Below, piece after piece: positions 1 to 8,727 of a DNA stretch of 64,000 bases. The notes below the pieces were generated by a model that saw nothing but the letters and a program-made list of their open reading frames with translations, did not search any database and was not told the origin of the DNA. The stretch spans positions 434,001 through 498,000 of the forward strand of contig CAVYYD010000011.1 of the NCBI GenBank assembly GCA_963772645.1, in the 5' to 3' direction. The position numbers were made by a program, and so were the translations under genes. The stretch is from DASSQJ01 sp963772645 (GTDB lineage: Bacteria; Actinomycetota; Actinomycetes; Actinomycetales; Dermatophilaceae). Every line of letters begins with the position of its first letter. Positions within the stretch are counted from its first letter, which is position 1.

Positions 1-759
1 CACGACCTGTCCGCCGAGCACGAGGGGAAGCAGATCACCTTCGCCGACACCCAGGTCACCCCGGTGCCGGTCATCACCTCACCGGAGTGGTCCGGCTCGG
101 AGTCCGGCGGCCGCCGGTACGCCCCGTTCACCATCAACATCGAGCGGCTCAAGCCCTTCCACACCCTGACCGGGCGGCAGCAGTTCTACCTCGACCACGA
201 CTGGATGCTCGGGATGGGCGAGGCGCTGCCGGTGTACCGGCCGCCGCTGAACATGACCCAGCTCTTCGGTGAGGCGCCGCTCGGACAGCACGACGAGCTC
301 GGGGTCTCCGTGCGCTACCTCACCCCGCACAACAAGTGGTCGATCCACTCCGAGTACCAGGACAACCTCTTCATGCTCAGCCTCTCCCGGGGTGGCCAGA
401 CGATCTGGATGTCGGACCGTGACGCGGAGAAGATCGGCGTCCGGGACAACGAGTGGGTCGAGGCGGTGAACCGGAACGGCGTCGTCGCGGCCCGGGCCGT
501 GGTCTCGCACCGGATGCCGGAGGGCACGGTCTACATGCACCACGCGCAGGACCGGTTGATCGACGTCCCGCTCACCGAGCGCGACGGCCGGCGGGGCGGG
601 ATCCACAACTCGCTGACCCGGATCCTCATGAAGCCGAGCCACCTCATCGGCGGCTACGCCCAGCTCTCGTACTTCTTCAACTACATCGGGCCCACCGGGA
701 ACAACCGGGACGAGGTCACGACCATCCGTCGCCGGACCAACCAGGAGGTGGAGTACTGA
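1..759 (+). CDS. narG: Respiratory nitrate reductase alpha subunit, C-terminal part (cut by window edge)
   Basis: The frame is open from base 1 and ends in TGA at 757-759, giving about 252 C-terminal residues of the large molybdenum (bis-MGD) subunit that reduces nitrate to nitrite using quinol electrons delivered through NarI and NarH. The visible part is the molydopterin-dinucleotide-binding C-terminal domain: HNKWSIHSEYQDN, the MSDRDAEKIGVRDNEWVE beta-barrel stretch, and the terminal segment with YFFNYIGPTGNNRDE that is characteristic of NarG. The true start lies outside the window. narH begins 1 nt after the stop, followed by narJ and narI, so this is the first visible gene of a canonical narGHJI operon. 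Very sure of the family because of both motif content and operon order. Confidence 0.96.
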   Translation, partial: HDLSAEHEGKQITFADTQVTPVPVITSPEWSGSESGGRRYAPFTINIERLKPFHTLTGRQQFYLDHDWMLGMGEALPVYRPPLNMTQLFGEAPLGQHDELGVSVRYLTPHNKWSIHSEYQDNLFMLSLSRGGQTIWMSDRDAEKIGVRDNEWVEAVNRNGVVAARAVVSHRMPEGTVYMHHAQDRLIDVPLTERDGRRGGIHNSLTRILMKPSHLIGGYAQLSYFFNYIGPTGNNRDEVTTIRRRTNQEVEY

Positions 760-760
760 C

Positions 761-2443
761 ATGCGTGTCATGGCCCAGATGGCGATGGTGATGAACCTCG
801 ACAAGTGCATCGGCTGCCACACCTGCTCGGTGACGTGCAAGCAGGCGTGGACCAACCGGGCCGGCACCGAGTACGTCTGGTTCAACAACGTCGAGACCCG
901 CCCCGGGCTCGGCTACCCCCGCGGGTACGAGGACCAGGACGAGTGGCAGGGCGGGTGGGTCCTGCGGGGCGGCCGGCTCCGGCTGCGCGCCGGTGGACGG
1001 CTCAAGAAGCTGGCGACGATCTTCAGCAACCCGAAGATGCCCTCGATCCAGGACTACTACGAGCCCTGGACCTACGACTACGAGACGCTGCTCAACGCCC
1101 CGCTGCAGAAGCACTTCCCCGTCGCGCGGCCGTACTCGTTGATCTCGGGCAAGCCGGTCAACATCTCGTGGAGCGCCAACTGGGACGACGACCTCGGTGG
1201 CTCCCGGGAGCACGCGGCGAAGGACGTCGTCCTGCGGGGCATCGAGGACAAGGTCCGCATGGAGTTCGAGCAGACCTTCATGTTCTACCTGCCCCGGATC
1301 TGCGAGCACTGCCTCAACCCGTCCTGCGCGGCGTCGTGCCCGAGCGGGGCGATCTACAAGCGCAGCGAGGACGGGATCGTCCTCGTCGACCAGGACCGCT
1401 GCCGCGGCTGGCGGATGTGCATCACCGGGTGCCCGTACAAGAAGGTCTACTTCAACCACAAGACGGGCAAGGCGGAGAAGTGCACCTTCTGCTACCCGCG
1501 GGTCGAGGTCGGCATCCCCACGGTGTGCTCCGAGACGTGCGTGGGCCGGCTGCGCTACATCGGCCTCGTCCTCTACGACGCCGACAAGGTCCTCGAGGCC
1601 GCGAGCGCCGAGGACGACAGCGACCTCTACGAGTCCCAGCTCGGTGTCTTCCTCGACCCTGAGGACCCGGAGGTCCGGCGCGAGGCCGAGCGGGCCGGCA
1701 TCCCCGGCGACTGGGTCGAGGCAGCCCGGCGCAGCCCGGTCAAGCGCTTGATCATGGACTACAAGGTCGCGTTGCCGCTGCATCCGGAGTACCGGACGAT
1801 GCCGATGGTCTGGTACATCCCGCCGCTCTCGCCCGTCGTCGACGCCATCAAGGACTCCGGCGGCGACGCCGAGGCCCCGGACAACCTCTTCGGCGCGATC
1901 GACGCGCTGCGGATCCCGGTGGAGTACCTCGCCAACCTGTTCACCGCCGGTGACGTCGCCCCGGTCGACCGGGTCCTGCGGACCCTCGCCGCGATGCGCT
2001 CCTACATGCGCGACATCAACCTCGGGAGGGACCCACGCGAGGAGATCCCCGCGACGGTCGGCATGGACGGCGAGGAGATGTACGAGATGTTCCGGCTCCT
2101 CGCGCTGGCCAAGTACGACGAGCGGTACGTCATCCCGACCGCGCACGCGGAGCAGGCGCACGCCCTCGAGGAGCTGGCCACCGACTGCCCGGTCGGCTCC
2201 TACGACGCGCAGCAGGAGTCCGTGCTCGGGGAGGGATCGGGCCGGCCGGTTCCGGTCGCGGTCGAGAACTTCCAGATGCTGCGAAACCGCCAGGAGGCCG
2301 ACAGCCTCGACAACCCGCTCATCGGCGGTGGCAGCAGCCAGGGCCGGGTCAACCTGCTGAACTGGGACGGGGTGGGCATGCCCCACGGGCTCTTCCCCGA
2401 GCAGGACACCACCCCGCCGGGCGCAGGAGAGGAGCGGCGATGA
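761..2443 (+). CDS. narH: Respiratory nitrate reductase beta subunit (iron-sulfur electron-transfer protein)
   Basis: 560 residues, close to the usual length for NarH. It carries electrons from the cytochrome b subunit NarI to the molybdenum site of NarG on the inner face of the membrane. Four cysteine groups are visible: C16/C19/C22/C26 at the N-terminus, a CEHCLNPSCAASCP cluster, CRGWRMCITGCP, and CTFC..CSETC. In the third group a tryptophan (GWRMC) replaces one cysteine, as in known NarH proteins where that cluster is [3Fe-4S]. ATG start lies directly behind narG with an AGGAGGTG-like site overlapping the narG end. The last 4 nt overlap narJ (ATGA), so translation is coupled. Confidence 0.97.
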   Translation: MRVMAQMAMVMNLDKCIGCHTCSVTCKQAWTNRAGTEYVWFNNVETRPGLGYPRGYEDQDEWQGGWVLRGGRLRLRAGGRLKKLATIFSNPKMPSIQDYYEPWTYDYETLLNAPLQKHFPVARPYSLISGKPVNISWSANWDDDLGGSREHAAKDVVLRGIEDKVRMEFEQTFMFYLPRICEHCLNPSCAASCPSGAIYKRSEDGIVLVDQDRCRGWRMCITGCPYKKVYFNHKTGKAEKCTFCYPRVEVGIPTVCSETCVGRLRYIGLVLYDADKVLEAASAEDDSDLYESQLGVFLDPEDPEVRREAERAGIPGDWVEAARRSPVKRLIMDYKVALPLHPEYRTMPMVWYIPPLSPVVDAIKDSGGDAEAPDNLFGAIDALRIPVEYLANLFTAGDVAPVDRVLRTLAAMRSYMRDINLGRDPREEIPATVGMDGEEMYEMFRLLALAKYDERYVIPTAHAEQAHALEELATDCPVGSYDAQQESVLGEGSGRPVPVAVENFQMLRNRQEADSLDNPLIGGGSSQGRVNLLNWDGVGMPHGLFPEQDTTPPGAGEERR

Positions 2444-3159
2444 GGTGGCGACGGCACCGGGACCGGGCCCCGTCGCTGCGGGCGGAGGAGCTCGCGGCCA
2501 CCTGGCAGGTCGTCTCGCTCCTCCTGGACTATCCCGATGACCTCCTCCTCGAGCGGCTCCCGATGCTGGAGCGGGTCGCTGCCGCGCTGCCTCCCGGCCC
2601 GCGCGAGCCGCTCCTGGAGGCACTCCGGACGCTCGCGCAGGCGGACCTCGCACAGCTGCAGGCCGAGTACGTCGACACCTTCGACGTCACCCGCCGATGC
2701 CCGCTGCACCTCACCTACGCCACGCACGGGGACACCCGCCGCCGGGGCGTGGCCCTCGTCGAGTTCAAGCAGGCGTACCGGCGGGCGGGCGCGGTCTTCG
2801 ACACCGACGCCGAGCTGCCGGACCACCTGTGCGTCGTCCTGGAGTTCGGCGCCGCGCACGACGTGGCGGCCGCGTGGACCCTGCTGACCCGGCACCGGGT
2901 GTCCATCGAGCTGCTCCGCGCCGCCCTCGAGCGCCGCGCCTCGCCGTGGCGGCCGGTCCTCGAGGCGCTGCGGGCCACCCTGCCCCCGCTCGAGGGTGAC
3001 GACGAGGAGGCGCTGCTCCGGCTCGTCGCGCAGGGCCCGCCGCAGGAGGACGTCGGCCTGGAGCCGTTCGCCCTCGACCCCCGCCTCAACCCCCGACCCG
3101 AGCCGGTGGACACCACCGCCCTGCTCGGCCCGACCATCCCCGTTGGAGCCCCCCGATGA
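2440..3159 (+). CDS. narJ: Nitrate reductase molybdenum cofactor assembly chaperone
   Basis: 239 residues. NarJ (TorD/NarJ family) is a cytoplasmic chaperone that binds apo-NarG and permits insertion of the molybdenum cofactor before the complex docks on NarI. The protein is all-helical with family features: WQVVSLLLDYPDDLLLERLP near the N-terminus, then LQAEYVDTFDVTRRCPLHLTY, and DAELPDHLCVVLEFGA. Its ATG overlaps the narH stop (ATGA) and its own stop overlaps the narI start, so stoichiometry is probably set by coupled translation. Identification is supported equally by sequence and operon position. Confidence 0.95.
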   Translation: MRWRRHRDRAPSLRAEELAATWQVVSLLLDYPDDLLLERLPMLERVAAALPPGPREPLLEALRTLAQADLAQLQAEYVDTFDVTRRCPLHLTYATHGDTRRRGVALVEFKQAYRRAGAVFDTDAELPDHLCVVLEFGAAHDVAAAWTLLTRHRVSIELLRAALERRASPWRPVLEALRATLPPLEGDDEEALLRLVAQGPPQEDVGLEPFALDPRLNPRPEPVDTTALLGPTIPVGAPR

Positions 3160-3905
3160 CCACGTTCCTCTGGGTGATCGTCCCCTACGTGTGCCTCGCC
3201 GTCTTCGTCGTCGGTCACGTCTGGCGCTACCGCTACGACAAGTTCGGCTGGACGACGCGGTCCAGCCAGCTCTACGAGGACCGGCTGCTGCGGATCGGCA
3301 GCCCGCTGTTCCACTTCGGGATGCTCGGCGTCGTCGCCGGGCACGTGATCGGCCTGGTCATCCCGCAGCTGTGGACCAACGCCCTGGGCCTGAGCCCGCA
3401 CGCCTACCACGTGATCGCACTCGCCGGCGGCATCCCGGCCGGGCTCGCCGCGGTCGCGGGGCTCGCCATCCTCGTCTACCGGCGCCGCACCACCGGACCG
3501 GTGTTCAGCGCGACGACGGTCAACGACAAGGTGATGTACGCCGTCCTCGGGGCCGTCATCGTCCTGGGGATGTGGAACACCCTCGCCGGGAGCCTGCTGC
3601 AGTTCGGCGGCGAGTACAACTACCGCGAGGGAGTCAGCCCGTGGTTCCGCAGCATCTTCCTCCTCCGGCCCGAACCCGAGCTCATGGCGCAGGCGCCGCT
3701 GGGGTTCCAGGTGCACGCCCTGCTCGCCTTCCTGCTCTTCGCGATGTGGCCGTTCACCCGGCTCGTCCACGTCTTCTCCGCGCCCATCGGCTACCTCAAC
3801 CGGCCCTACCTGGTCTACCGCTCCCGTGACGTCCGGCCCGGGACACCGACCGGGAGCCGGGCGACCCCTCGCGGATGGGACCGGCCCCAGCTGCAGAAGA
3901 AGTGA
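3156..3905 (+). CDS. narI: Respiratory nitrate reductase gamma subunit (cytochrome b)
   Basis: 249 residues with five predicted membrane helices. NarI anchors the NarGH dimer and oxidises quinol through two b-type haems. Visible family signatures: GHVWRYRYDKFGWTTRSSQLYEDRLLR after helix 1, LFHFGMLGVVAGHVIGLVIP (haem-ligand histidines), RSIFLLRPEPELM in the periplasmic loop, and VHALLAFLLFAMWPFTRLVHVFSAPIGYLNRPYLVYRSR at the C-terminus. ATG overlaps the narJ stop by 4 nt. No narK transporter or NarXL regulators follow, so the operon ends here. Confidence 0.96.
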   Translation: MTTFLWVIVPYVCLAVFVVGHVWRYRYDKFGWTTRSSQLYEDRLLRIGSPLFHFGMLGVVAGHVIGLVIPQLWTNALGLSPHAYHVIALAGGIPAGLAAVAGLAILVYRRRTTGPVFSATTVNDKVMYAVLGAVIVLGMWNTLAGSLLQFGGEYNYREGVSPWFRSIFLLRPEPELMAQAPLGFQVHALLAFLLFAMWPFTRLVHVFSAPIGYLNRPYLVYRSRDVRPGTPTGSRATPRGWDRPQLQKK

Positions 3906-4236
3906 CGGGCACCCGCCACCGTTCCGGCGGTTGCTCCTCCTCCGGCACGTGCCGGGTCGGTGCCGTCCCGCCCTGCGTCCGACGGTGGCCGGACTCGCCG
4001 CCGCTGACCAGGGTGGGGTGACCTTCCTGACGGTTGTCCGCCGGACCCCCGGGGCGTCCCTAACCTGGGAGGTGCTGGAGGGACGGCCGCCCGCCCGGTC
4101 AGGCCCCCGGACGGTGCGGCGAGAGCAGCCCGCATCGGTTCGTGACGGCGCCCGAGGGGGCCCCTCAGGGAGGCGTCCCCCGGCCGGATGCGCCGACCGC
4201 GCCGGCGCTGGTCAGCAGGGAAGGGAAGCGACGACG
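3906..4236. other. Intergenic region between narI and a new transcription unit
   Basis: About 330 nt with no convincing gene. It holds a perfect 14-bp palindrome CCGGCACGTGCCGG at 3942-3955, which could be part of a weak narI terminator or a protein site. TTGTCC (4034) and TAACCT (4061) resemble promoter boxes but are 21 nt apart, too far for a normal sigma-70-type promoter, so I do not call one. A purine-rich AAGGGAAG at 4221-4228 is the ribosome-binding site of the next gene. Confidence 0.5.
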
Positions 4237-4833
4237 ATGAGTGTGGGCACGACCACGACGCCGAGCCGGTACGAGGTGGCGGCCGCAGGGCCTCGACCGA
4301 GCACCCGGGGCTACTGGGTCGGGGCGGCGATCGCCGTCGCCGCGATGCTCGGGGCGGTGGCCTGGGGGGCCCTGGCGTTCCTGGGCTGGCGAGCCCACGT
4401 CGAGCAGTTCCCCCGCATCACCTCGCCGGGGCAGGTGACGGTCGCGCTGGCCGAACCCGGAACCCGGGTGCTGTACCTGGAGCACGACCGGTCGACGAGG
4501 GTCCCGGCCGTGCCCGCCGTGACGGTCACCGGACCGGCGGGGGAGGTGGTGCCGTTGACGGCCTACCGGGGGGAGCTGCGCTACGACCTGCCCGACGTCG
4601 CGAACCGGATCGGCGACGCGGTGCTGACCTTCCCGGCCGCTGACGCGGGCACCTTCACGGTCAGTGTCAGCGGCGCCGAGGCAGGGACCGTCGTGGCGGT
4701 CGGTGACAACCTGGTCTCGGCGTGGGGACTCCATGTCCTCGGCATCGTCTCGCTCCTCGTGGCCGGCCCGCTGGTGGGCGTCGTCGTGGTGGTCGTCACC
4801 GCGGTCCGGCGCTCGGGCGGCACGGCGACGTGA
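4237..4833 (+). CDS. Two-helix membrane protein with extracytoplasmic domain, function unknown
   Basis: 198 residues. One membrane helix at about residues 25-50 (GAAIAVAAMLGAVAWGALAFLGW) and another at about 165-190 (LHVLGIVSLLVAGPLVGVVVVVVTAV) bracket an external domain of about 110 residues of beta-rich sequence (VTVALAEPGTRVLYLEHD, GELRYDLPDVANRIGDAVLTFPAADAGTFTVSVSG). The architecture resembles small actinobacterial membrane proteins that present a beta-sandwich outside the cell, but I do not recognise a named family. ATG 4237 is preceded by AAGGGAAG. It is the first gene of a plus-strand run with the downstream hydrolase and YtfJ-like gene. Confidence 0.7.
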   Translation: MSVGTTTTPSRYEVAAAGPRPSTRGYWVGAAIAVAAMLGAVAWGALAFLGWRAHVEQFPRITSPGQVTVALAEPGTRVLYLEHDRSTRVPAVPAVTVTGPAGEVVPLTAYRGELRYDLPDVANRIGDAVLTFPAADAGTFTVSVSGAEAGTVVAVGDNLVSAWGLHVLGIVSLLVAGPLVGVVVVVVTAVRRSGGTAT

Positions 4834-4864
4834 CGGGCCGGGACAGACCGCAGGGAGGCGCACG

Positions 4865-6460
4865 ATGAGCACGAGCGTCCACGACGACCGGCCCGAGGCC
4901 CCGCTCGGACGGCCCGGGGCCGGCGAGCAGGTCAGCGGACGGTCCCCCAAGGGCCGCAGAGGTGGCGGCCGGGTCGCCGCGGCGTGGGGCGCCGTCGCGC
5001 CCGCCGCAGCGTGGGGGCTGGCCACCGGCTGGTGGACCCCGCGCGGTCCGCTGACCTCCAGCGCGGCGATCGCCGCGATCGTGGTCAGCCTCGGTGTCGG
5101 GTTCGCTGCCGGGCTGCTGATGCGGAGCCGTTGGGCCATGCTCCTGGCGCCTGCGACGTTCGTCGTCGTCGTCGAGCTGGCCCGTCTGCGCGTCGACGGT
5201 CCCATGGTCGACGGCATCCACGCCAGCATGTACGGGGCCATCGCCCTGGTGACCGGGCGCGGCTTCCACGGCGTCCTCGCGCTCGTCCCGATGGCGCTCG
5301 GGGCGGCGGTGGGCGCCGGGCTGACGCGAGCGCGCAGCGGCGCCGCGGGTGCCGGGCCGCGGGGCTCGACGCGAATCCTGCGACGCACCGGCGCGGCCAC
5401 CGTCGCACTGTCCCTGACGGCCCTGACGGCCGGGCTCGCGCGGCCGGCGACGACCGCGCCGATCACCGGCGCGGACGGCGAACCGGTTCCCGGGTCGATC
5501 GCGGAGCTGACCACCGTCCACCTCGGCGACCACGACCTGGGCGTGATGATCCGCGGCACGAGCACCGACAACCCGGTCCTGCTCTTCCTGGCCGGGGGCC
5601 CCGGAGGATCCGAGCTCGGGGCGATGCGTCGCCACCTGTCCGGGCTCGAGAAGCACGTCACCGTGGTGACCTGGGACCAGCGTGGTGCCGGCACGTCCTA
5701 CCCCGCGCTGGACCCGGCCGGCACCGTCAGCCTCGAGGGTTACGTCGCCGACACCATCGCGCTGACCGGGTACCTGTGCGAGCGGTTCGACACCGAGGAG
5801 GTCTACCTGCTCGGCCAGTCGTGGGGCACGACCCTCGGGGTCCTCGCCGTCCAGCGGCGACCCGACCTCTACCGCGCGTTCATCGGCACCGGTCAGATGG
5901 TCAGCCAGCGAGCCACCGACCGCATCTTCTACGACGACACCCTCGCCTGGGCGCAGCGAACCGGCGACGACGCTCTCGTCGGCGCGCTGCGTGCGGCCGG
6001 GCCGCCTCCCTACGAGGCGATGTTCCCGTACGAGACCGCGCTGTCCCACGAGGACGACGTCTACCCCTACGACCACAGCGGCAACTCCGAAGGTGCCGGT
6101 CAGATGTCGGAGAACCTGCTCGTGCGCGAGTACACCCTCATCGACCAGGTCCACGTCCTCGGCGCCTTCATGGACACCTTCGCAGCGCTCTACCCGCAGC
6201 TCCAGGACATCGACTTCCGGCGGAGCGCGACCCACTTCGAGGTTCCGATGTTCTTCGTCCAGGGCGAACACGAAGCCGGCGGCCGAGCCCGGCCGTTCGA
6301 GGAGTGGTACCCGATGGTCGAGGCGCCGCGCAAGGACCTCGCCGTCCTCGCCGGCTCCGGCCACCGGCCCCTGTTCGAGCAGCCCGACGAGTTCGTCGAC
6401 TACGTGGTCGAGACGGTCCTGGCGCGCCACCCGCCGACCCCCTCAGGAGGAACCGCATGA
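4865..6460 (+). CDS. Membrane-anchored alpha/beta hydrolase (prolyl aminopeptidase-like)
   Basis: 531 residues from ATG 4865 (GGGAGGCG upstream). The N-terminal ~190 residues contain four or five hydrophobic segments (for example SSAAIAAIVVSLGVGFAAGL, HGVLALVPMALGAAVGAG), followed by an alpha/beta hydrolase domain. Hydrolase motifs: FLAGGPGGSE (oxyanion loop), WDQRGAGTSYP, the nucleophile elbow GQSWGTT, VQGEHEAGG where the acid residue normally sits, and GSGHRPLFEQP with the catalytic histidine. The GGPG and DQRGAG motifs are those of peptidase family S33. The substrate is unknown; a membrane-tethered domain probably acts outside the cell. The stop overlaps the next gene by ATGA. Confidence 0.85.
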   Translation: MSTSVHDDRPEAPLGRPGAGEQVSGRSPKGRRGGGRVAAAWGAVAPAAAWGLATGWWTPRGPLTSSAAIAAIVVSLGVGFAAGLLMRSRWAMLLAPATFVVVVELARLRVDGPMVDGIHASMYGAIALVTGRGFHGVLALVPMALGAAVGAGLTRARSGAAGAGPRGSTRILRRTGAATVALSLTALTAGLARPATTAPITGADGEPVPGSIAELTTVHLGDHDLGVMIRGTSTDNPVLLFLAGGPGGSELGAMRRHLSGLEKHVTVVTWDQRGAGTSYPALDPAGTVSLEGYVADTIALTGYLCERFDTEEVYLLGQSWGTTLGVLAVQRRPDLYRAFIGTGQMVSQRATDRIFYDDTLAWAQRTGDDALVGALRAAGPPPYEAMFPYETALSHEDDVYPYDHSGNSEGAGQMSENLLVREYTLIDQVHVLGAFMDTFAALYPQLQDIDFRRSATHFEVPMFFVQGEHEAGGRARPFEEWYPMVEAPRKDLAVLAGSGHRPLFEQPDEFVDYVVETVLARHPPTPSGGTA

Positions 6461-6768
6461 CACCCGACGAGATCCTGCACCGCGTCGGTGAGCAGCTTGG
6501 CGTGCGCCGAGTGTTCGGTGAGCCGGTCGAGCACGACGGCGTCGTCATCGTGCCGGTGGCCGTGGCGACCGGCGGCGGGGGCGCCGGGACCGGCCCGGGG
6601 CCGGAGAGCGGCGCCGGCCTCGGCGGCATGGTCCGAGCCGTCGGCGTCTACGCCGTCAGCAACGGTCGGGTCAGGTTCGTCCCCGTCATCGACACCACGG
6701 CACTCGCCGCCGTGGGCCTCGCCGCGGTCGGCCTCCTGCTGTATCGGGCACGGCGTCACCGCGGCTGA
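6457..6768 (+). CDS. YtfJ/GerW-family protein
   Basis: 103 residues. The pattern VGEQLGVRRVFGEPVEHDGVVIVPVAVATGGGGAG, a glycine-rich run (GPESGAGLGGM) and VGVYAVSNGRVRFVPVIDTT is that of the YtfJ/GerW family, named after Bacillus sporulation proteins but widespread in non-sporulating actinobacteria where the role is unknown. A C-terminal hydrophobic stretch (TTALAAVGLAAVGLLLYRARRHRG) looks like a membrane anchor. Start ATG 6457 overlaps the upstream hydrolase stop and has CAGGAGG in front. The family name here does not imply sporulation. Confidence 0.8.
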   Translation: MTPDEILHRVGEQLGVRRVFGEPVEHDGVVIVPVAVATGGGGAGTGPGPESGAGLGGMVRAVGVYAVSNGRVRFVPVIDTTALAAVGLAAVGLLLYRARRHRG

Positions 6769-6839
6769 GCACCGGCGCGCCGGAGGCCGGCGCGAGCCCC
6801 GGTGCGAGGAAGGTCACCTCACGGACCCGGCCGGCGACG

Positions 6840-6868
6840 TTGACAGGCCTCGGAGCGGTTGGAACGGT
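6840..6868 (+). promoter_or_regulatory. Candidate promoter of the ABC transporter operon
   Basis: A perfect -35 box TTGACA at 6840-6845 is followed after exactly 17 nt by AACGGT at 6863-6868, a weak -10 (ends in T but lacks the TA). It lies 97 nt upstream of the ABC ATPase start in the only sizeable gap of this run. Visual call only. Confidence 0.4.
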
Positions 6869-6964
6869 GGAAGGACGGTTGAGGTTGGGCGCACGCGACG
6901 GTCGCGCAGGGTCCTTCCCCCGGCATGCGGAGGGAGCCGCATCGGCCAACCTCGAGGAGGCCTG

Positions 6965-7891
6965 ATGATCGAGGCTCGCCGCCTGTCCAAGCGCTATGGA
7001 GACACGACCGCCGTCGACGGCGTCTCGTTCCGGGTGATGCCGGGGACGGTGACCGGCTTCCTCGGGCCCAACGGCGCGGGCAAGTCGACGACGATGAGGA
7101 TGATCGTCGGGCTCGACCACCCCACCTCCGGGGACGTCACCGTGAACGGCGCACCCTACGCCTCCCACCGGGCGCCCCTGCGGGAGGTCGGGGCCCTCCT
7201 GGACGCCAAGGCGGTGCACCCGGGGCGCAGCGCCCGCCAGCACCTGCGGGCGATGGCGGCCACGCACGGCATCGCGAACCGGCGCGTCCGTGAGGTCATC
7301 GACATGACCGGGCTGGACCGGGTCGCCGACCGGCGGGTCGGGAGCTTCTCGCTCGGCATGGGACAGCGGCTCGGCATCGCGGCGGCGTTGCTCGGGGACC
7401 CGCACACACTGATCCTCGACGAGCCGGTCAACGGCCTGGACCCCGAGGGCGTGAAGTGGGTCCGCACGCTGGTGCGGCACCTCGCGGGCGAAGGGCGCAC
7501 CGTCTTCATCTCCTCGCACCTGATGAGCGAGATGGCCCAGACCGCCGACCACCTGCTCGTCATCGGCCGCGGCCGGATCATCACCGCCGGACCCATCGAC
7601 GAGGTGGTCGCGGCCACGACGGAGCGCGCCGTCCGGGTGGTCACCCCCCGGCCCGACGAGCTGGCCCGGCTGGCCAGCTCTCGTGGCGCCCGGGTCACCC
7701 GCCTCGGGAGCGAGCGCCTCGAGATCGCCGCGCTGACCAGTGCACAGATCGGGGACCTCGCGGCCGAGCACCGCCTCCCGCTGCACGAGCTGACCCCCCG
7801 CGCAGCGTCGCTGGAGGACGCCTACCTCGCCCTGACCCGGGATGACGTGGAGTACCGCTCCGAGATGACGACGGAGGCCGCGACCCGATGA
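6965..7891 (+). CDS. ABC transporter ATP-binding protein
   Basis: 308 residues. Walker A GPNGAGKST, Q-loop region, signature SLGMGQR (a common variant of LSGGQ in this exporter subfamily), Walker B LILDEPVNGLD, and the switch histidine in FISSHLMSEM. The C-terminal 80 residues (VRVVTPRPDELARLASSRGARV...) are the regulatory tail typical of antibiotic/peptide ABC-2 exporters. ATG 6965 is preceded by GAGGAGG in the AACCTCGAGGAGGCCTG stretch. It overlaps the permease gene by 4 nt, so the two form a two-gene exporter. Substrate unknown. Confidence 0.95.
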   Translation: MIEARRLSKRYGDTTAVDGVSFRVMPGTVTGFLGPNGAGKSTTMRMIVGLDHPTSGDVTVNGAPYASHRAPLREVGALLDAKAVHPGRSARQHLRAMAATHGIANRRVREVIDMTGLDRVADRRVGSFSLGMGQRLGIAAALLGDPHTLILDEPVNGLDPEGVKWVRTLVRHLAGEGRTVFISSHLMSEMAQTADHLLVIGRGRIITAGPIDEVVAATTERAVRVVTPRPDELARLASSRGARVTRLGSERLEIAALTSAQIGDLAAEHRLPLHELTPRAASLEDAYLALTRDDVEYRSEMTTEAATR

Positions 7892-8712
7892 CGACCGAGA
7901 CAGCGCAGCGCCCCGCCCGGGACCGGCACGTCGAGGTACGTCCGGTCACCTTCGGCCGAGTCCTGCACGGAGAGTGGATCAAGCTGTGGAGCCTGCGCTC
8001 CACCTACTGGACGGTGCTGGCCACCCTCGCGGCGATGGTCCTCATCTCGGTCATGCTGGCCGTGGCCTCGAGGATGGACGAACAGCTCGACGGACGGACG
8101 GCCATCGGCATGGGGTACAGCTTCGCCCAGGTCGTCGTCGCGGTCCTCGGCGTCCTGACGGTCACCGGCGAGTACAGCACCGGCATGATCCGCTCCAGCC
8201 TGGCAGCCGTTCCGACCCGCCTCCCCGTCCTGGCCGCCAAGGCCGTCCTCGTCGCCGCGCTCGGGTTCGTGCTGGGCCTCGCCGGAGTGGCGGTCTCCTA
8301 CGTCGCGAGCTACCCGCTCCTCGGCGCGGACGGTGCCGCGAGCCTGTCCGACCCGCAGGTGCAGCGGATCTTCTGGGGCAGCGGGCTCTACCTCGCGGGG
8401 GTGGGGCTGCTCGGCCTCGGCCTGGGGTCACTGGTCAGGCACACCGCCGGCGCCGTGGCCCTGGTCCTCGGTGTCCTGCTGCTGCTCTCCACCGTGTGGC
8501 AGCTGCTGATGATGACCTCCGAGTGGTTCATCACCGCCTACCCGTACCTTCCCTCCACCGCGGGAGAGCGTATCGCCACCCCGGAGGTGGCCGCCGCGGT
8601 CACCGACGGACCCCAGGCCCTGGCGCCGTGGGTCGGCTTCGGCGTGTTCATGGGCTACGTCCTGGTGACTCTCGTGGTCGCCGGGCTCCTGCTGAGGAGG
8701 CGGGACGCCTAG
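7888..8712 (+). CDS. ABC-2 type transporter permease
   Basis: 274 residues, six hydrophobic segments (WTVLATLAAMVLISVMLAVA, FAQVVVAVLGVLTVTGEYSTG, AKAVLVAALGFVLGLAGVAVSY, GLYLAGVGLLGLGLGSL, GAVALVLGVLLLLSTVWQLL, WVGFGVFMGYVLVTLVVAGLLLRRR). The GEYSTGMIRSSLAAVPTRLPVLAAK segment after helix 2 is characteristic of actinobacterial ABC-2 exporter permeases. It is the membrane partner of the ATPase whose stop it overlaps. The next gene follows after 15 nt. Confidence 0.93.
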   Translation: MTTETAQRPARDRHVEVRPVTFGRVLHGEWIKLWSLRSTYWTVLATLAAMVLISVMLAVASRMDEQLDGRTAIGMGYSFAQVVVAVLGVLTVTGEYSTGMIRSSLAAVPTRLPVLAAKAVLVAALGFVLGLAGVAVSYVASYPLLGADGAASLSDPQVQRIFWGSGLYLAGVGLLGLGLGSLVRHTAGAVALVLGVLLLLSTVWQLLMMTSEWFITAYPYLPSTAGERIATPEVAAAVTDGPQALAPWVGFGVFMGYVLVTLVVAGLLLRRRDA

Positions 8713-8727
8713 CGGGCTGACCGGGAG

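Noticed and set aside
715..2653. Long minus-strand frame antisense to narH/narJ
   Set aside because: Shadow frame; low-complexity and no motif, against complete NarH cysteine clusters on the plus strand.
4034..4066. TTGTCC/TAACCT promoter in the narI-4237 gap
   Set aside because: The 21-nt spacing is too long for a normal promoter.
6457..6768. Sporulation gene
   Set aside because: YtfJ/GerW-family proteins are common in non-sporulating actinobacteria; no other sporulation genes are present.
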